Shown here: positions 39,040-49,138 of the stretch, piece after piece | Layout of the letters: every line of letters starts with the position of its first letter | How positions within the stretch are numbered: position 1 is the stretch's first letter | Assembly (NCBI RefSeq): GCF_010993775.1 | Contig: NZ_WOTO01000048.1 | Location: 1-64,000, forward strand | Direction: 5' to 3' | From: Fodinicola feengrottensis | GTDB taxonomy: Bacteria > Actinomycetota > Actinomycetes > Mycobacteriales > HKI-0501 | Length of the DNA stretch: 64,000 nucleotides | The notes under the pieces: generated by a model | Told to the model about the DNA's origin: nothing | Databases searched by the model: none | The model's input: only the letters and a program-made list of their open reading frames with translations | Position numbers and translations under genes: made by a program

Positions 39040-40053
39040 ATGGGCACCCACCTGCCAGCCGTCCATCTCGTCGGCAGCGTGCCGCTGGAGTCGGCCGAGG
39101 CCGTTTTCCGGGCCGCCGCCGGCACCCTCGGGCCGTACGTCCGACGCATCCCGGACGGCGAGACCGGCGACCGGACCAACTGGATCCGCTACCAGCTCTC
39201 GGTGGTGGCTGACCATCCGTCCTTCGAACCGGACGTGGACGGCCCGCCGCCGCAGCCGCGGTTTCGGCTGCGTACGGGCGTGGACGCGAGCGGGCTGGCG
39301 TTCGGCAGCCTTGGTTACGCGAGAGTCGCGCTGCGGTCGTACGAGACTTTCGCCGCTCTGAAGGCCGCCGGCGTGGTGCCCGCCGACACTCGTTTTCAGG
39401 TCAGCCTGCCGACGCCGATAGCAATTATGATCGCGTTTGTCACCGAACGTGACCAGGCGGCCGTCGAGGCGGCCTATCGGGCAGCGATGCTGGCCGAGGT
39501 GGCCGACATCCTCGCCGTCGTGCCGGCCGAGGAGCTCGCCGTGCAGTGGGATGTGGCCATCGAGATCGCGCTCCTGGAAGGCATCCGAACGGCCGGGGTG
39601 GACGCCTCGCAGGCCGCGCTCGTACGTCGGCTGGCCGACCTCGCCGCGCAGGTGCCGGCACCGGCCGAGGTCGGGTTCCACCTCTGTTACGGCGACAGCG
39701 GGCACCAGCATTTCGTCCAGCCCACCGATACCGCGTTGCTGACCCGGGTCGCGAACGGGATTGTCGAGGCAGTGCACCGACCGCCGGCCTGGATTCATCT
39801 CCCGGTGCCGCGGGACCGCGTTGACGAGGCCTATTTCGCGCCGCTGAAAGCCTTGCGGCTGCCGGAAAACACCCAGCTCTTCCTCGGGCTGGTGCATGCC
39901 ACGGACGGGCTGGCCGGCGCTCGCCGGCGAATGGCCGCGGCCGGTACGGCCGGACAGTCTTTCGGCGTGGGCACCGAATGCGGCCTCGGGCGTCGCGATC
40001 CGGCCAGCATTCCCGCGTTGCTGGAGTTGCACCGTCAGGTGGCCGAACGGTAA
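39040..40053 (+). CDS. MetE-like (UROD/cobalamin-independent methionine synthase fold) protein
   Basis: The gene is intact, 337 residues, equal to the C-terminal barrel of MetE alone. LVGSVPLESAEAVFRAAAGTLGPYVRRIPDGETGDRTNW, then VQWDVAIEIAL, FHLCYGDSGH, and FGVGTECGLGRR with the cysteine near the C-terminus follow the UROD/MetE-like family. Stand-alone proteins of this type are thought to be methyltransferases or lyases with unknown substrates. The ATG at 39040 has a GGAGGAG site. A strong palindrome upstream suggests inducible control. It precedes the pyrimidine-catabolism operon by 88 bp and may be part of it. Confidence 0.75.
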   Translation: MGTHLPAVHLVGSVPLESAEAVFRAAAGTLGPYVRRIPDGETGDRTNWIRYQLSVVADHPSFEPDVDGPPPQPRFRLRTGVDASGLAFGSLGYARVALRSYETFAALKAAGVVPADTRFQVSLPTPIAIMIAFVTERDQAAVEAAYRAAMLAEVADILAVVPAEELAVQWDVAIEIALLEGIRTAGVDASQAALVRRLADLAAQVPAPAEVGFHLCYGDSGHQHFVQPTDTALLTRVANGIVEAVHRPPAWIHLPVPRDRVDEAYFAPLKALRLPENTQLFLGLVHATDGLAGARRRMAAAGTAGQSFGVGTECGLGRRDPASIPALLELHRQVAER

Positions 40054-40141
40054 CCACCCCCTTGGCAAGAGTGCCCTGGTCGGGCAGTATTCCGTGGTCG
40101 ACCTTCCCGGCCGGCCAGCGCAAGGGTGGGGGTGAAACGCG

Positions 40142-41687
40142 ATGACCAGTGTCGACATACCAGCACAGGTCGTACACGATGACGGGCGCGTTGATCTCGG
40201 CGAAACGCCGCCGCAACAGGGCCCCTATGTCAATCCCGAGCTCGCGCCGGTGCCGGTGAGCAAACGTACGTGGACGACGTACAACTATGCCGCCCTGTGG
40301 ATGGGAATGGCGCACAACATCCCCAGCTATCTGCTGGCGTCCGGGCTGATCGCGCTCGGGATGGACTGGGTGCAGGCATTCCTGACCATCACGCTGGGAA
40401 ACCTGATCGTGCTGGTCCCGATGCTGTTGAACAGTCACGCCGGCACCAAATACGGCATTCCGTTCCCGGTCTTCGCGCGGGCCTTTTATGGCGTACGCGG
40501 GGCAAACCTGGCTGCCCTGTTGCGGGCCTTCATCGCCTGCGGCTGGTTCGGCATCCAGACGTGGGTCGGTGGCGAGGCGGTTTACGTCATCGTCGGTAAA
40601 CTCGTCGGTGGCGGCTGGGTGAACGCGGCTCCGCTGGGTGGCAAACCCTGGACGGTCTGGCTGAGCTTCGGGATTTTCTGGTTGTTCCAGATGGCTATCA
40701 TCTGGCGGGGTATCGACGCGATTCGACGGTTTGAGAACTGGGCCGCGCCGCTGGTGACGATCGCTTTCGCCGCGCTGCTGGTGTGGGTGTTGATTCGGGC
40801 CGGCGGATTCGGCCCGATCCTGTCGCAACCGTCCAAACTGGGCTGGGGCCTGGGATTCTGGACGATTTTCCCACCGGCGCTGATGGGCATGATCGCCTTC
40901 TGGGCGACACTTTCCCTGAACATGCCGGACTTCACCCGTTTCGGCGCCAGCCAACGCAAGCAGCTGATCGGCCAGCTTCTCGGGCTGCCGACCACGATGT
41001 CGTTCATCTCGATCGTCTCGATCATCGTCACCTCTGGCAGCGTTGTGATCTATGGCAAGGCGCTGTGGGATCCGGTGGAGCTGGCCAGCAACTTCAGCAA
41101 TCCGGTGCTGGTGATTCTGGGTCTGCTGGTCGCCGTTCTTGCGACCGTTTCGGCGAACGTGGCCGCCAACGTGGTGAGCCCGTCGTACGACTTCTCCAAC
41201 GCGCTGCCCAGATGGGTCAATTTCCGGACCGGCGGTCTGCTCACCGGAGTCATTGGCATTCTGATCCAGCCGTGGCAGCTGCTGGCCGACCCACATATCT
41301 ACATTTTCGGTTGGCTGGGCCTTTACGGCGGTGTGCTGGCGGCCGTGGCCGGTGTGCTAGTCGCTGGCTACTGGCTTCGCGACAAGACGGTGTTGTCGCT
41401 GCCGGAGCTCTATCGCCGGGACAGTCGTTACTGGTTTTTCCATGGCTGGAACCTGAACGCGATCATCGCCACCGTGATCGGTGCCGTCCTCGCGGTGGGC
41501 GGGGGTCTATTCCGCGCCCGGCCAGGGACCGTTTCCGGCCGGCGGGTTGATCCCGTTCCTGAAGCCGCTCTACGACTACAGTTGGGCCGTCGGGCTGGTG
41601 GCCGCATTCCTGGTCTACCTGCTGCTCACCCTGCCGCGACAAGGCCAGCGGCGGCCACTTCCGGTCGCCGCGGCGGCCGACGACTGA
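40142..41687 (+). CDS. NCS1 family nucleobase:cation symporter (frameshifted)
   Basis: About 514 residues with 12 helices. PVSKRTWTTYNYAALWMGMAHNIPSY is the NCS1 signature in the first helix; NMPDFTRFG and SYDFSNALPRWVNFRTGGL are further NCS1 landmarks. Members import uracil, cytosine, hydantoins or allantoin with Na+ or H+. A run of five G near 41503 shifts the frame; the true C-terminus reads FLKPLYDYSWAVGLVAAFLVY and ends at 41687. Genome context (amidohydrolase, dihydropyrimidinase) points to uracil, thymine or hydantoin uptake. Confidence 0.86.
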
Positions 41688-41788
41688 TCGTCGGCCAGCG
41701 GGTCGAAACACTACCCACGACGGCTGTTCGGCGGGTACGGTCCGCAGATATAGACCGGACTTTCCAGCTGAGCAGGAGGAGTGAATCG

Positions 41789-42629
41789 ATGTCGGAGATC
41801 ATTCGAGCCGGGCTGGTCCAGGCACGGTGGACCGGTGACAAGGAGTCGATGATCCAGACGGCCGTCGACGCCATCGGCTCGGCCGCCTCGCAGGGCGCTC
41901 AGGTGGTGTGCCTGCAGGAGCTTTTCTACGGGCCGTATTTCTGCCAGGTGCAGGACACCGACTACTACTCGTACACCGAGCGCATCCCGGACGGTCCGAC
42001 CACCAAGCTCATGCAGGAGGTCGCCAAACAGCACGGCGTCGTCCTGGTCGTACCGATGTATGAAGAAGAGCAGCCGGGTGTGTATTACAACACCGCCGCG
42101 GTGATCGACGCCGACGGCAAATATTTGGGTATGCACCGGAAGAACCACATTCCGCAGGTGAACGGATTCTGGGAGAAGTTCTACTTCCGGCCCGGCAACC
42201 TCGGTTATCCGATTTTCGACACCGCGGTCGGCCGGATCGGTGTCTACATCTGCTACGAGCGGCATTTCCCGGAGGGCTGGCGCGCGCTGGGCCTGGCCGG
42301 CGCCCGGATCGTGTTCAACCCGTCCGCGACCAGTCGCGGTCTTTCCCAGTATCTGTGGAAACTGGAGCAGCCGGCGGCCGCCGTGGCGAACGAGTACTTC
42401 GTCGGCGCGATCAACCGGGTCGGCGTGGAACCGTTGGGGGACAACGACTTCTACGGTCAGTCCTATTTCGTCGACCCGCGTGGGCAGTTGGTCGCGCGCC
42501 GCTTCCGACACGCAGGACGAGGTCGTCGTACGCGATCTGGACATGGCCACGCTCGCGCAGGTGCGCGACCAGTGGGCGTTCTACCGGGATCGCCGCCCCG
42601 ACTCGTACGAGAGCCTGGTCCAACCGTAA
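41789..42629 (+). CDS. Nitrilase-family amidohydrolase, beta-ureidopropionase type (frameshifted)
   Basis: About 280 residues. The Glu-Lys-Cys triad is visible in CLQELFYGPYF, MHRKNHIPQ and YICYERHFPEGWR. PAAAVANEYFVGAINRVG is typical of N-carbamoyl-beta-alanine/N-carbamoylputrescine amidohydrolases. Next to dihydropyrimidinase it would hydrolyse N-carbamoyl-beta-alanine to beta-alanine, CO2 and ammonia. A frame change near 42500 leads to the correct end (VVVRDLDMATLAQVRDQWAFYRDRRPD). The ATG at 41789 follows AGGAGGA. Confidence 0.85.
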
Positions 42630-42646
42630 GGCGAGGGAAGACAAAC

Positions 42647-44052
42647 ATGAGCACCGTCATTCGAGGCGGCCTGGTGGTCAGCCCGGCCGGCGCGGCGGCC
42701 GCGGACGTCCTGGTCGAAGGGGAACGGATCGCCGCGGTGGCTGATCCAGGCTCCGCCCTCGCGCAGGCCTGGGCGACCGCCGCTGACCGGACGATCGACG
42801 CCACCGGCAAATACGTGTTGCCCGGTGGCATCGACGCGCACACCCACATGGAAATGCCTTTCGGCGGCACCCATTCGGTGGACACCTTCGCCACCGGTAC
42901 GGCCGCGGCGGCCTGGGGTGGCACGACCACGATCATCGACTTCGCGGTCCAGGTGAAGGGCACCTCGCTGCTGTCCACATTGGACAAGTGGCATGCGAAG
43001 GCGGACGGCAACTGCGCGATCGACTACGGCTTCCACATGATTGTCTCGGACGTCAACGACGAGAGTCTGAAGGAGATGGAGGCCTGCATCGGCGCCGGTG
43101 TGAACACGTTCAAGATGTTCATGGCGTATCCAGGCGTTTTCTACTCCACTGACGGCGAGATCCTGCGGGCGATGCAAAGGGCCCGGGAGACCGGCTCGAT
43201 GGTCATGATGCACGCCGAAAACGGCATCGCGATCGACCAGTTGGTCGCTCAGGCGCTGGCTTCTGGGCGTACGGATCCCGTCCACCATTCGCTGACCCGG
43301 CCGCCGGAGTTGGAAGGCGAGGCGACCTCGAGGGCGATTCAGCTCGCCAAGGTCACCGGCGCCCCGCTCTACATCGTGCATCTGTCCGCATCGCAGGCGC
43401 TGGCCGCGGTGGCCGCGGCGCGGGACACCGGCCAGAACGTCTACGCCGAAACGTGCCCGCAGTATTTGTATCTGTCCATTGAGGACATGGCCAAGCCCGA
43501 CTTCGAGGGCGCGAAATATGTGGCCTCGCCGCCGTTGCGGGAGAAGAGCCACCAGGGCGATCTGTGGCGCGGCCTGCGGACGAACGACCTCTCGGTCGTC
43601 TCAACCGACCACTGCCCGTTCTGTTTCAAGGATCAGAAAGAGCTTGGCCGCGGCGATTTCTCCAAGATCCCGAACGGCATACCCGGCGTCGAACACCGAA
43701 TGGACCTGCTGCACCAGGGTGTGGTCGGCGGCGAGCTTTCGCTGTCCCGGTGGGTCGAGGTGGCTTCTGCGACGCCGGCCCGGATGTTCGGGCTCTACCC
43801 CCGTAAAGGCGTGATCGCGGCCGGCTCGGACGCCGACATCGTCGTTTACGACCCGACCGCCAAGCAGCGGATCTCGGCGGCGACGCATCACATGAATGTG
43901 GACTACTCCGCGTACGAGGGCATGGAGATCACCGGTCAGGTCAGCACGGTGCTCTCCCCCGTGGCGAGATCGTGATCGACGGCGGAGAATTCCACGGCAA
44001 GGCGGGTCACGGAAAGTTCCTCAGCCGGGACCGCTCCCAATATCTCATCTAG
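42647..44052 (+). CDS. hydA: Dihydropyrimidinase/hydantoinase (frameshifted near C-terminus)
   Basis: About 469 residues. The binuclear zinc site is complete: DAHTHMEM, the carboxylated lysine in FKMFMAYPGV, MMHAEN, YIVHLSA and VVSTDHCPF. It opens 5,6-dihydrouracil or hydantoin rings to N-carbamoyl amino acids. A run of five C near 43960 shifts the frame; the restored end reads GEIVIDGGEFHGKAGHGKFL and stops at TAG 44052. GAGGGA precedes the start. It is the third gene of the NCS1-amidohydrolase-dihydropyrimidinase-LLM operon. Confidence 0.9.
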
Positions 44053-44061
44053 GACGTCAGC

Positions 44062-45054
44062 GTGGATTTCGGAATTGTGTTGCAGACGGACCCGCCGGCT
44101 CGGGCCGTGATCGACCGGCTGGTCGAGGCCGAGTCGTTGGGCTTCGGCTACGGCTGGACTTTCGACTCGCACGTGCTCTGGCAGGAACCGTTCGTCATTT
44201 ACTCGCAGATCCTGGCGTCCACGTCACACCTGATCGTCGGGCCGATGGTCACCAACCCGGCGACTCGCGACTGGTCGGTCATCGCGTCCCTTTTCGCGAC
44301 CCTGAACGACATGTATGGCAACCGTACGGTGTGCGGCATCGGCCGCGGCGACTCCGCTCGCCGGGTTATCGGTCAACCGCCGGCAAATCTCGCGACGCTT
44401 TCCGACGCGATGCGGGTCATCAAGGATTTGGCCGAGGGCCGAGAAACCGACCACCATGGCGTGCCGGTCCGGATTCCGTGGGTGCGGGACGGAAACTGGA
44501 GATCTGGATGGCCGGCTATGGCCCGAAGGCGCTCAAGTTGGTCGGCGAGCAGGCCGACGGTTTCATCCTGCAGACCGCCGATCCGGACATCGCCCGCTGG
44601 ACCATCGGCGCCGTACGGGAAGCGGCCACCGCTGCCGGCCGGGACCCGTCGGACATCACTTTTTGTGTTGCCGCACCGGCGTACGTCGGGGACGACCTGG
44701 CGCACCAGCGGGACCAACTGCGGTGGTTTGGTGGCATGGTGGGAAACCACGTCGCCGACCTGGTCGCCCGCTATGGCGAGTCGGGGCCGGTGCCGCACGC
44801 TCTCACCGACTACATCCGCGATCGCGAAGGCTACGACTACGCCCATCACGGCCGCGCCGGCAATCCGTCCACCGACTTCGTCCCGGACAGCATCGTGGAC
44901 CGTTTCTGTTTGCTTGGCCCAGTTTCGCGCGCATGCCGACCGGCTCGCTGAGCTGACCGAGATCGGTGTCGACAACTTCGCCATCTACCTCATGCACGAC
45001 ACGACCAACCCCCCCGAAACCATGCGCGCGTACGGCAACAAGGTCATTGGCTAG
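44062..45054 (+). CDS. LLM-class flavin/F420-dependent oxidoreductase (two frameshifts)
   Basis: About 331 residues in the luciferase-like TIM barrel. VDFGIVLQTDPP at the start, WTFDSHVLWQEPF, GPMVTNPATRDWSV and VWMAGYGPKALKLVGEQADGFILQ (here EIWMAGYG) are LLM landmarks. It matches the subgroup commonly annotated as F420-dependent and found beside dihydropyrimidinase. Frame changes lie near 44500 and 44920. No dihydropyrimidine dehydrogenase is encoded nearby, so this enzyme could carry out the missing reductive step; that is a hypothesis. GTG start nine bases after the dihydropyrimidinase stop. Confidence 0.82.
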   Translation: MDFGIVLQTDPPARAVIDRLVEAESLGFGYGWTFDSHVLWQEPFVIYSQILASTSHLIVGPMVTNPATRDWSVIASLFATLNDMYGNRTVCGIGRGDSARRVIGQPPANLATLSDAMRVIKDLAEGRETDHHGVPVRIPWVRDGNWRSGWPAMARRRSSWSASRPTVSSCRPPIRTSPAGPSAPYGKRPPLPAGTRRTSLFVLPHRRTSGTTWRTSGTNCGGLVAWWETTSPTWSPAMASRGRCRTLSPTTSAIAKATTTPITAAPAIRPPTSSRTASWTVSVCLAQFRAHADRLAELTEIGVDNFAIYLMHDTTNPPETMRAYGNKVIG

Positions 45055-45091
45055 CTTTACGGCGACTGAGCAGTGCTCAGCCGCCGTAAAG
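45055..45091. terminator. 18-bp near-perfect inverted repeat ending the pyrimidine operon
   Basis: CTTTACGGCGACTGAGCA pairs with its downstream copy at 17 of 18 positions. It begins directly after the LLM stop codon. No U tract follows, but the stem is long enough for an actinomycete terminator or mRNA end. It could also serve as an operator. Confidence 0.6.
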
Positions 45092-45260
45092 TCGGTCAGT
45101 AGCCGAGGGGGGGCGGCGGCCGCGAGCAGACGTACGGACATGAAAGTGGTCCCCTCCGGGTTCGGTGTCGGCAGAACCACCCGGCGATAAAGGAACCTAC
45201 GGATTCGGCACCCGCGCGGACGAGCTACTTTGATCATCGTCCGCGCACCACTCCCAAGAG

Positions 45261-46716
45261 CTACCAAGCCGCTGGCTTGTAGTCCTTGAGGAAGCAGCCG
45301 TAAACGTCCTCGCCGGCCTCGCCGCGCACGATCGGGTCGTACACCCGCGCCGCGCCGTCCACCAGATCCAACGGTGCGTGGAAACCCTCGTCGGCCAGCC
45401 GCATCTTGGTCGGATGCGGCCGCTCGTCGGTGATCCAGCCGGTGTCGACGCTGGTCATCAGGATCCCCGAGGCGAACATCTCGGTCGCGCTCGTCCGGGT
45501 CAACATGTTCAGCGCGGCCTTGGCCATGTTGGTGTGCGGGTGTCCAGGGCCTTTGTAGCCGCGGCCGAACTGGCCCTCCATCGCCGACACGTTGACGACA
45601 TATCTGCGTCGCGACAAGGACGCTTCCATGGCCGGCCGCAACCGGCTGACCAGGATAAACGGCGCGGTCTGGTTGCACAGCTGGACTTCCAGCAACTCGA
45701 TCGGGTCGACCTCGTGGACGGCCTGGGTCCAGCTGTTGACCGCGTCGGTGTCCGGCACCAGCCCGCCGGCGTCCACGGCCGTGCCGGTCGCGATCCGGTC
45801 CGGCGACGCGACCGGCGACGCGCGCGGTCAGCGCGAGGCTGGTGAAGGCCTGCGCGGCGGCCGCCGGGTGCAGCGGCACCGCGCCGGTGATCGCCTGCTG
45901 ACCGCCGGGGTTGATCGTGAAGACTTCAGGCAACGGGCCGGCCGGCAGCGGCGCGCTCTCGGCGGCGGACAGTGCCGCATACGACCCGGGGCTGCGGCGG
46001 ACCGTCTGGGCGGCGTTGTTGATCAGGATGTCCAGCGGCCCCTGCTCGGCCACCGAGTCGGCCAGCGTCACTACTTCGGCGGGATTACGCAGGTCAATGC
46101 CCACCACCCTGAGCCGATGCAGCCAGTGCGCGCTGTCCGCCATGGCGGTGAAGCGGCGGACCGCGTCGGTCGGGAAACGAGTCGTGATCGTCGTGTGGGC
46201 GCCGTCCCGGAGCAGCCGCAACGCGATATACATCCCGATTTTTTTCGCGCGCCCGCCGGTCAGTAGCGCGCGGCGACCGGTCAGGTCCGTACGAGCGTCG
46301 CGCCGCTCTCGGTTGAGCGCCGCGCAGGCCGGGCAGAGCTGGTGGTAGAACGCGTCGACCTGCTGGTATTTCGCTTTGCAGACATAGCAGGGGCGGGCCC
46401 GCAGCAGCGTGCCGGCGGTCGCACCAACCGTGCTGGTGGCCAGCGGGATGCCGCGTGTCTCGTCGTCGATGCGACCGGGCGCGCCGGTCGCGGTGGCCGC
46501 GATGACGACGGCCTTGTCGTTGGATGCCACCGCAGCCCGTTTGTCGGCCCGCCGGCGTTCCTTCACCGTCTTGAAGAGCTTCGCGGTGGCCAGTCGCACG
46601 GCGACGGCGTCCGGATGGTCCACGGGCAGGGCGCCCACCTCGGCCAGCACCGCGAGGCACGCGTCCAGCCGCGCCGGCTCGATGCCGCCCTTGATGCCGG
46701 CTTCGTTCTCGACCAT
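45261..46716 (-). CDS. SDR oxidoreductase with N-terminal zinc-ribbon domain (frameshifted)
   Basis: About 485 residues. Residues 1-100 are helical (LDACLAVLAEVGALPVDHPDAVAVR). Residues about 100-125 hold two CxxC pairs (CYVCKAKYQQVDAFYHQLCPAC), so a zinc ribbon. The rest is an SDR domain (ALLTGGRAKKIGMYIALRLL, NNAAQTV, NVSAMEG, then TNMAKAALNMLTR in place of the usual YxxxK spacing). The frame changes near 45815. The catalytic tyrosine position reads G-RGYKGPGHPHTNMAKAAL, which keeps a plausible Tyr and Lys. ATG 46716 is chosen for its spacing from GGAGG. Function unknown. Confidence 0.78.
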
Positions 46717-46809
46717 CGTCATCCCTCCAGGGTAAGTGGCCGGTACGACGCTCCTGATGCCAGCCGTGGAAGGGCGGAACCGAGCGCCGCCGTGCCGCGT
46801 CTCATCGGT

Positions 46810-47619
46810 ATGAAGGGTGCGAAGCTGCTCATCGGGGTTGTCGCGGTCACGCTGCTGGCCGGATGCGGAGGCAAGACGGTGGGCACTGGGCAGAGCGTGG
46901 TCGGTCGTACGTTCCTGTCCACCGGCGTCACCGAGAACGGCAAGGCGCGGACGCTGGTGGCCGGCACCAAGATCACCTTGACGTTCACCCCCGACGGCCG
47001 GCTGCTGGCCAACGCCGGCTGCAACACCATCAGCGGCCCAGTCACCCTGACCGACGGACACCTTGACCTGGCCACCAGCGGCATCACCGAGATGGGCTGC
47101 CAGCAGGCCGGCGCGTACGAGCAGGATGCCTGGTTGAGCAAGCTGCTCGGCCAGCGCCCGACGTGGCAGCTGACTGATAGCGCGCTGGTGATCACCACCG
47201 CGACCACTCGGATCGACCTGACCGACCGGCGCCAGGTGGACCCGGATCGCGAGCTGACGGGCACCCAGTGGACCGTCGACACGGTGATCTCCGGGACCAC
47301 CGCGTCCAGCGCGATAGGTGCGAAGCGCGCGCAGTTGACCTTCGCGAACGGCCGGGTCACCGGTACGACCGGTTGCAACAGCCTCGGCGGCACGGCCACC
47401 GTGTCCGGTCCGGCCATTCACTTCGGCGCCGGGCCGATCACCACGAAGATGGCCTGCGCCGATGACCTTATGTCGCTGGAGCGGAATGTTCTCGCGGTGC
47501 TGCGCGGCGATGTCACGTACAAGATCGAGGCCGGCCGGCTGACCCTCACCAACCTCAGTGGGGCGGGCCTGCAGCTGACCGCCGCCGGACCCACGCCGTC
47601 GGCGAGCCCGAGTCGCTGA
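46810..47619 (+). CDS. Lipoprotein with two META domains (HslJ-like)
   Basis: The gene is intact, about 269 residues. A lipobox LLAGC at residue 19 follows a short hydrophobic signal, so the mature protein is lipid-anchored outside the membrane. Two META repeats follow; each has the AGCNT/TGCNS core (NAGCNTISG, TTGCNSLGG) and the later MGCQQ/MACAD segment. META proteins of the HslJ type are linked to envelope stress and novobiocin resistance in other bacteria; the function here is unknown. A small hairpin follows the stop. Confidence 0.85.
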   Translation: MKGAKLLIGVVAVTLLAGCGGKTVGTGQSVVGRTFLSTGVTENGKARTLVAGTKITLTFTPDGRLLANAGCNTISGPVTLTDGHLDLATSGITEMGCQQAGAYEQDAWLSKLLGQRPTWQLTDSALVITTATTRIDLTDRRQVDPDRELTGTQWTVDTVISGTTASSAIGAKRAQLTFANGRVTGTTGCNSLGGTATVSGPAIHFGAGPITTKMACADDLMSLERNVLAVLRGDVTYKIEAGRLTLTNLSGAGLQLTAAGPTPSASPSR

Positions 47620-47635
47620 GGGCGTTGACACGCCC
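47620..47635. terminator. Short hairpin after META lipoprotein gene
   Basis: GGGCGT-TGAC-ACGCCC directly follows the TGA stop codon. Confidence 0.45.
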
Positions 47636-47664
47636 TTGCCTGCCGGTGGATGCTGCGATCAGTA

Positions 47665-47681
47665 TTAGAGCGAGATTCTAA
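47665..47681. promoter_or_regulatory. 17-bp operator, copy A (TTAGAGCGAGATTCTAA)
   Basis: Arms TTAGA/TCTAA are separated by seven bases, 39 bases before the R2-like oxidase start. It matches sites at 54187 and 54302 in arm sequence, seven-base spacer and partial spacer identity, so the TetR encoded at 53548-54177 is the likely ligand. Confidence 0.75.
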
Positions 47682-47720
47682 TTTCGACCGCGCCCCGGCA
47701 AGGGGTGAGGAGGGGCCGGT

Positions 47721-48683
47721 ATGACCGAGGTTTCCGAGGGGGCCGCAGGTGTGGAGGACGGCGACCTCGCCCAGATGCGCCACGTCGACATCGACGACGT
47801 GATCGACTACGTGCACCGCGACCTGAAAAAACTGCCCGACTATCTGGACCTTTACAAGCGCTACCTGCGCCAGCGCTGGGACGTGTACGAGCTGGACTTC
47901 AGTCAGGACAAGAAAGACTGGACCGACAACATGACTGAGGCGGAGCGCGAGTCCTTCGTCGCGATCTCGTCCGGCTTCCACCACGGCGAGCGCCAGGTGG
48001 AGGTCGAGCTGCCGGTTTTCATGTTGTCCGGCAGTGAAGAGTCCAAGATCTTCATGTCCAGCCAGATCGAGGACGAGGCCCGGCACACGATCTTCTTCGA
48101 CCGGTTCTATCGCGAGGTGGTCGGGCTGCCCGGCGACTCGGTCCAGGAGGTGCTGGACAACTCGTTCGAGCATGTGGCCGAAACTTTCGTCGGTCCGTTC
48201 GGATTGCTCGCGTACCAGGCCGACGAACTGCGCCGCAACCCTGATGACCAGGCGGCGCGGGTACGGTACGGGACGAACTACTTTCTCTGGATCGAAGGCG
48301 TGTTGGCGCTGACGGTCATGAAGGTGACCCTCAGCTACTGCCGCAATCGCGGGTTTCTTCCCGCGTACTACACAGGATTCACCGCGACCTGCCGGGACGA
48401 GGCGCGGCATGTCCAGGGTGGCATGCGGTTCCTGCGTGACGCGGTCGCGCAGGACCCGAAGATGTTGTTGGAGATCCACGAAACCCTGCGGACCATCCTC
48501 GCGATGACGGCGCGGCGCCGCCAGCCGCGCCCTCGGCCTGGAGGCGCTGGGCTGGACCCCGGATGAGGTACGCCGGTTGATGATCCGTCAGCTGAAGATG
48601 AAGCTTTCCGACGTGGGCATCAAACTCTCGCCCGATCTGGAGGAGATGGTGGAGAAGATCGAGCCGGAACTGGCGGGAGGCTG
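47721..48683 (+). CDS. R2-like oxidase / ribonucleotide reductase small-subunit homologue (frameshifted)
   Basis: About 321 residues, a ferritin-fold di-metal protein. All six carboxylate/His ligands can be placed: GERQVEVEL, EDEARHTIFF (ExxH), LWIEGVLALT and CRDEARHVQGG (ExxH). The sequence pattern is closer to R2-like ligand-binding oxidases (as in M. tuberculosis Rv0233) than to a true NrdB: it is short and the operon has no large subunit. A frame change near 48510 leads to the natural C-terminus (LGWTPDEVRRLMIRQLKMKLSDVG). It is first in an operon with SCP-2, SDR and MaoC proteins, which suggests lipid oxidation. Confidence 0.78.
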
Positions 48684-48686
48684 ACC

Positions 48687-49138
48687 ATGGCGGTGCGGAT
48701 TTTCAGCCCGGAATGGGCCGAACAGGTCCGGCAGGCGGTGGACCGCGGCCCGAGCGCGCAGCTGCGGGCCAGCAAGCTCGAGACATATTGGGACTGGATA
48801 GACGAAGCGCGAGGGAAATGCTCGGACTCGTGGGCTTTGGGCGTACGAGACCTGGACGGCAAACCGGCGTATTTGTTGCTGCAGTGGGACGCAGGGGTGT
48901 GTAAGTCCGCCGAGATCTCCTCGACCGCGCCGGACGCCACGTATGTGCTGGCCGGCGGCCTGGACGTGTGGCAGGCTCTGCTCGCCGGCGAGGACACCGG
49001 CCGCATCGTGATGTATAGGCGGCTGCTCCTGGAAAAAGGCGATGTCGTGCGGTTCTTCCGCAGCATTTACTTCTTTGTGGAGTCGGTGGCCGCGATCGGC
49101 AGGGGGTGCCCGCTGATGCGGCCGGGAGCGGCCGGTGA
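48687..49138 (+). CDS. SCP-2-like sterol/lipid-binding domain protein (C-terminus uncertain)
   Basis: About 145-150 residues. WAEQVRQAVDRGPSAQLRASKLETYWDWIDEAR and YLLLQWDAGVCKSAEI, ATYVLAGGLDVWQALLAGEDTGRIVMYRRLLLEKGDV follow the SCP-2 fold, which binds sterols or acyl chains. A run of five G at about 49102 affects the end. With four G the protein stops at 49116; with six it stops at 49138, overlapping the next start as GTGA. I prefer the latter. It lies three bases after the R2-like gene. Confidence 0.7.

Noticed and set aside
40142..43975. A single 1277-codon open frame that looks like a permease-amidohydrolase-dihydropyrimidinase fusion
   Set aside because: Each join coincides with a frameshift in the C-terminus of one gene, and ribosome sites with proper start codons exist for the second and third genes. 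They are three separate genes.
44803..47631. A 942-codon minus-strand open frame
   Set aside because: Only the middle part (the zinc-ribbon SDR) is protein-like. The ends are antisense to the LLM and META genes.
47721..48683. Class I ribonucleotide reductase beta subunit
   Set aside because: The protein is short for NrdB, the operon has no large subunit, and the neighbours are lipid enzymes; R2-like oxidase fits better.
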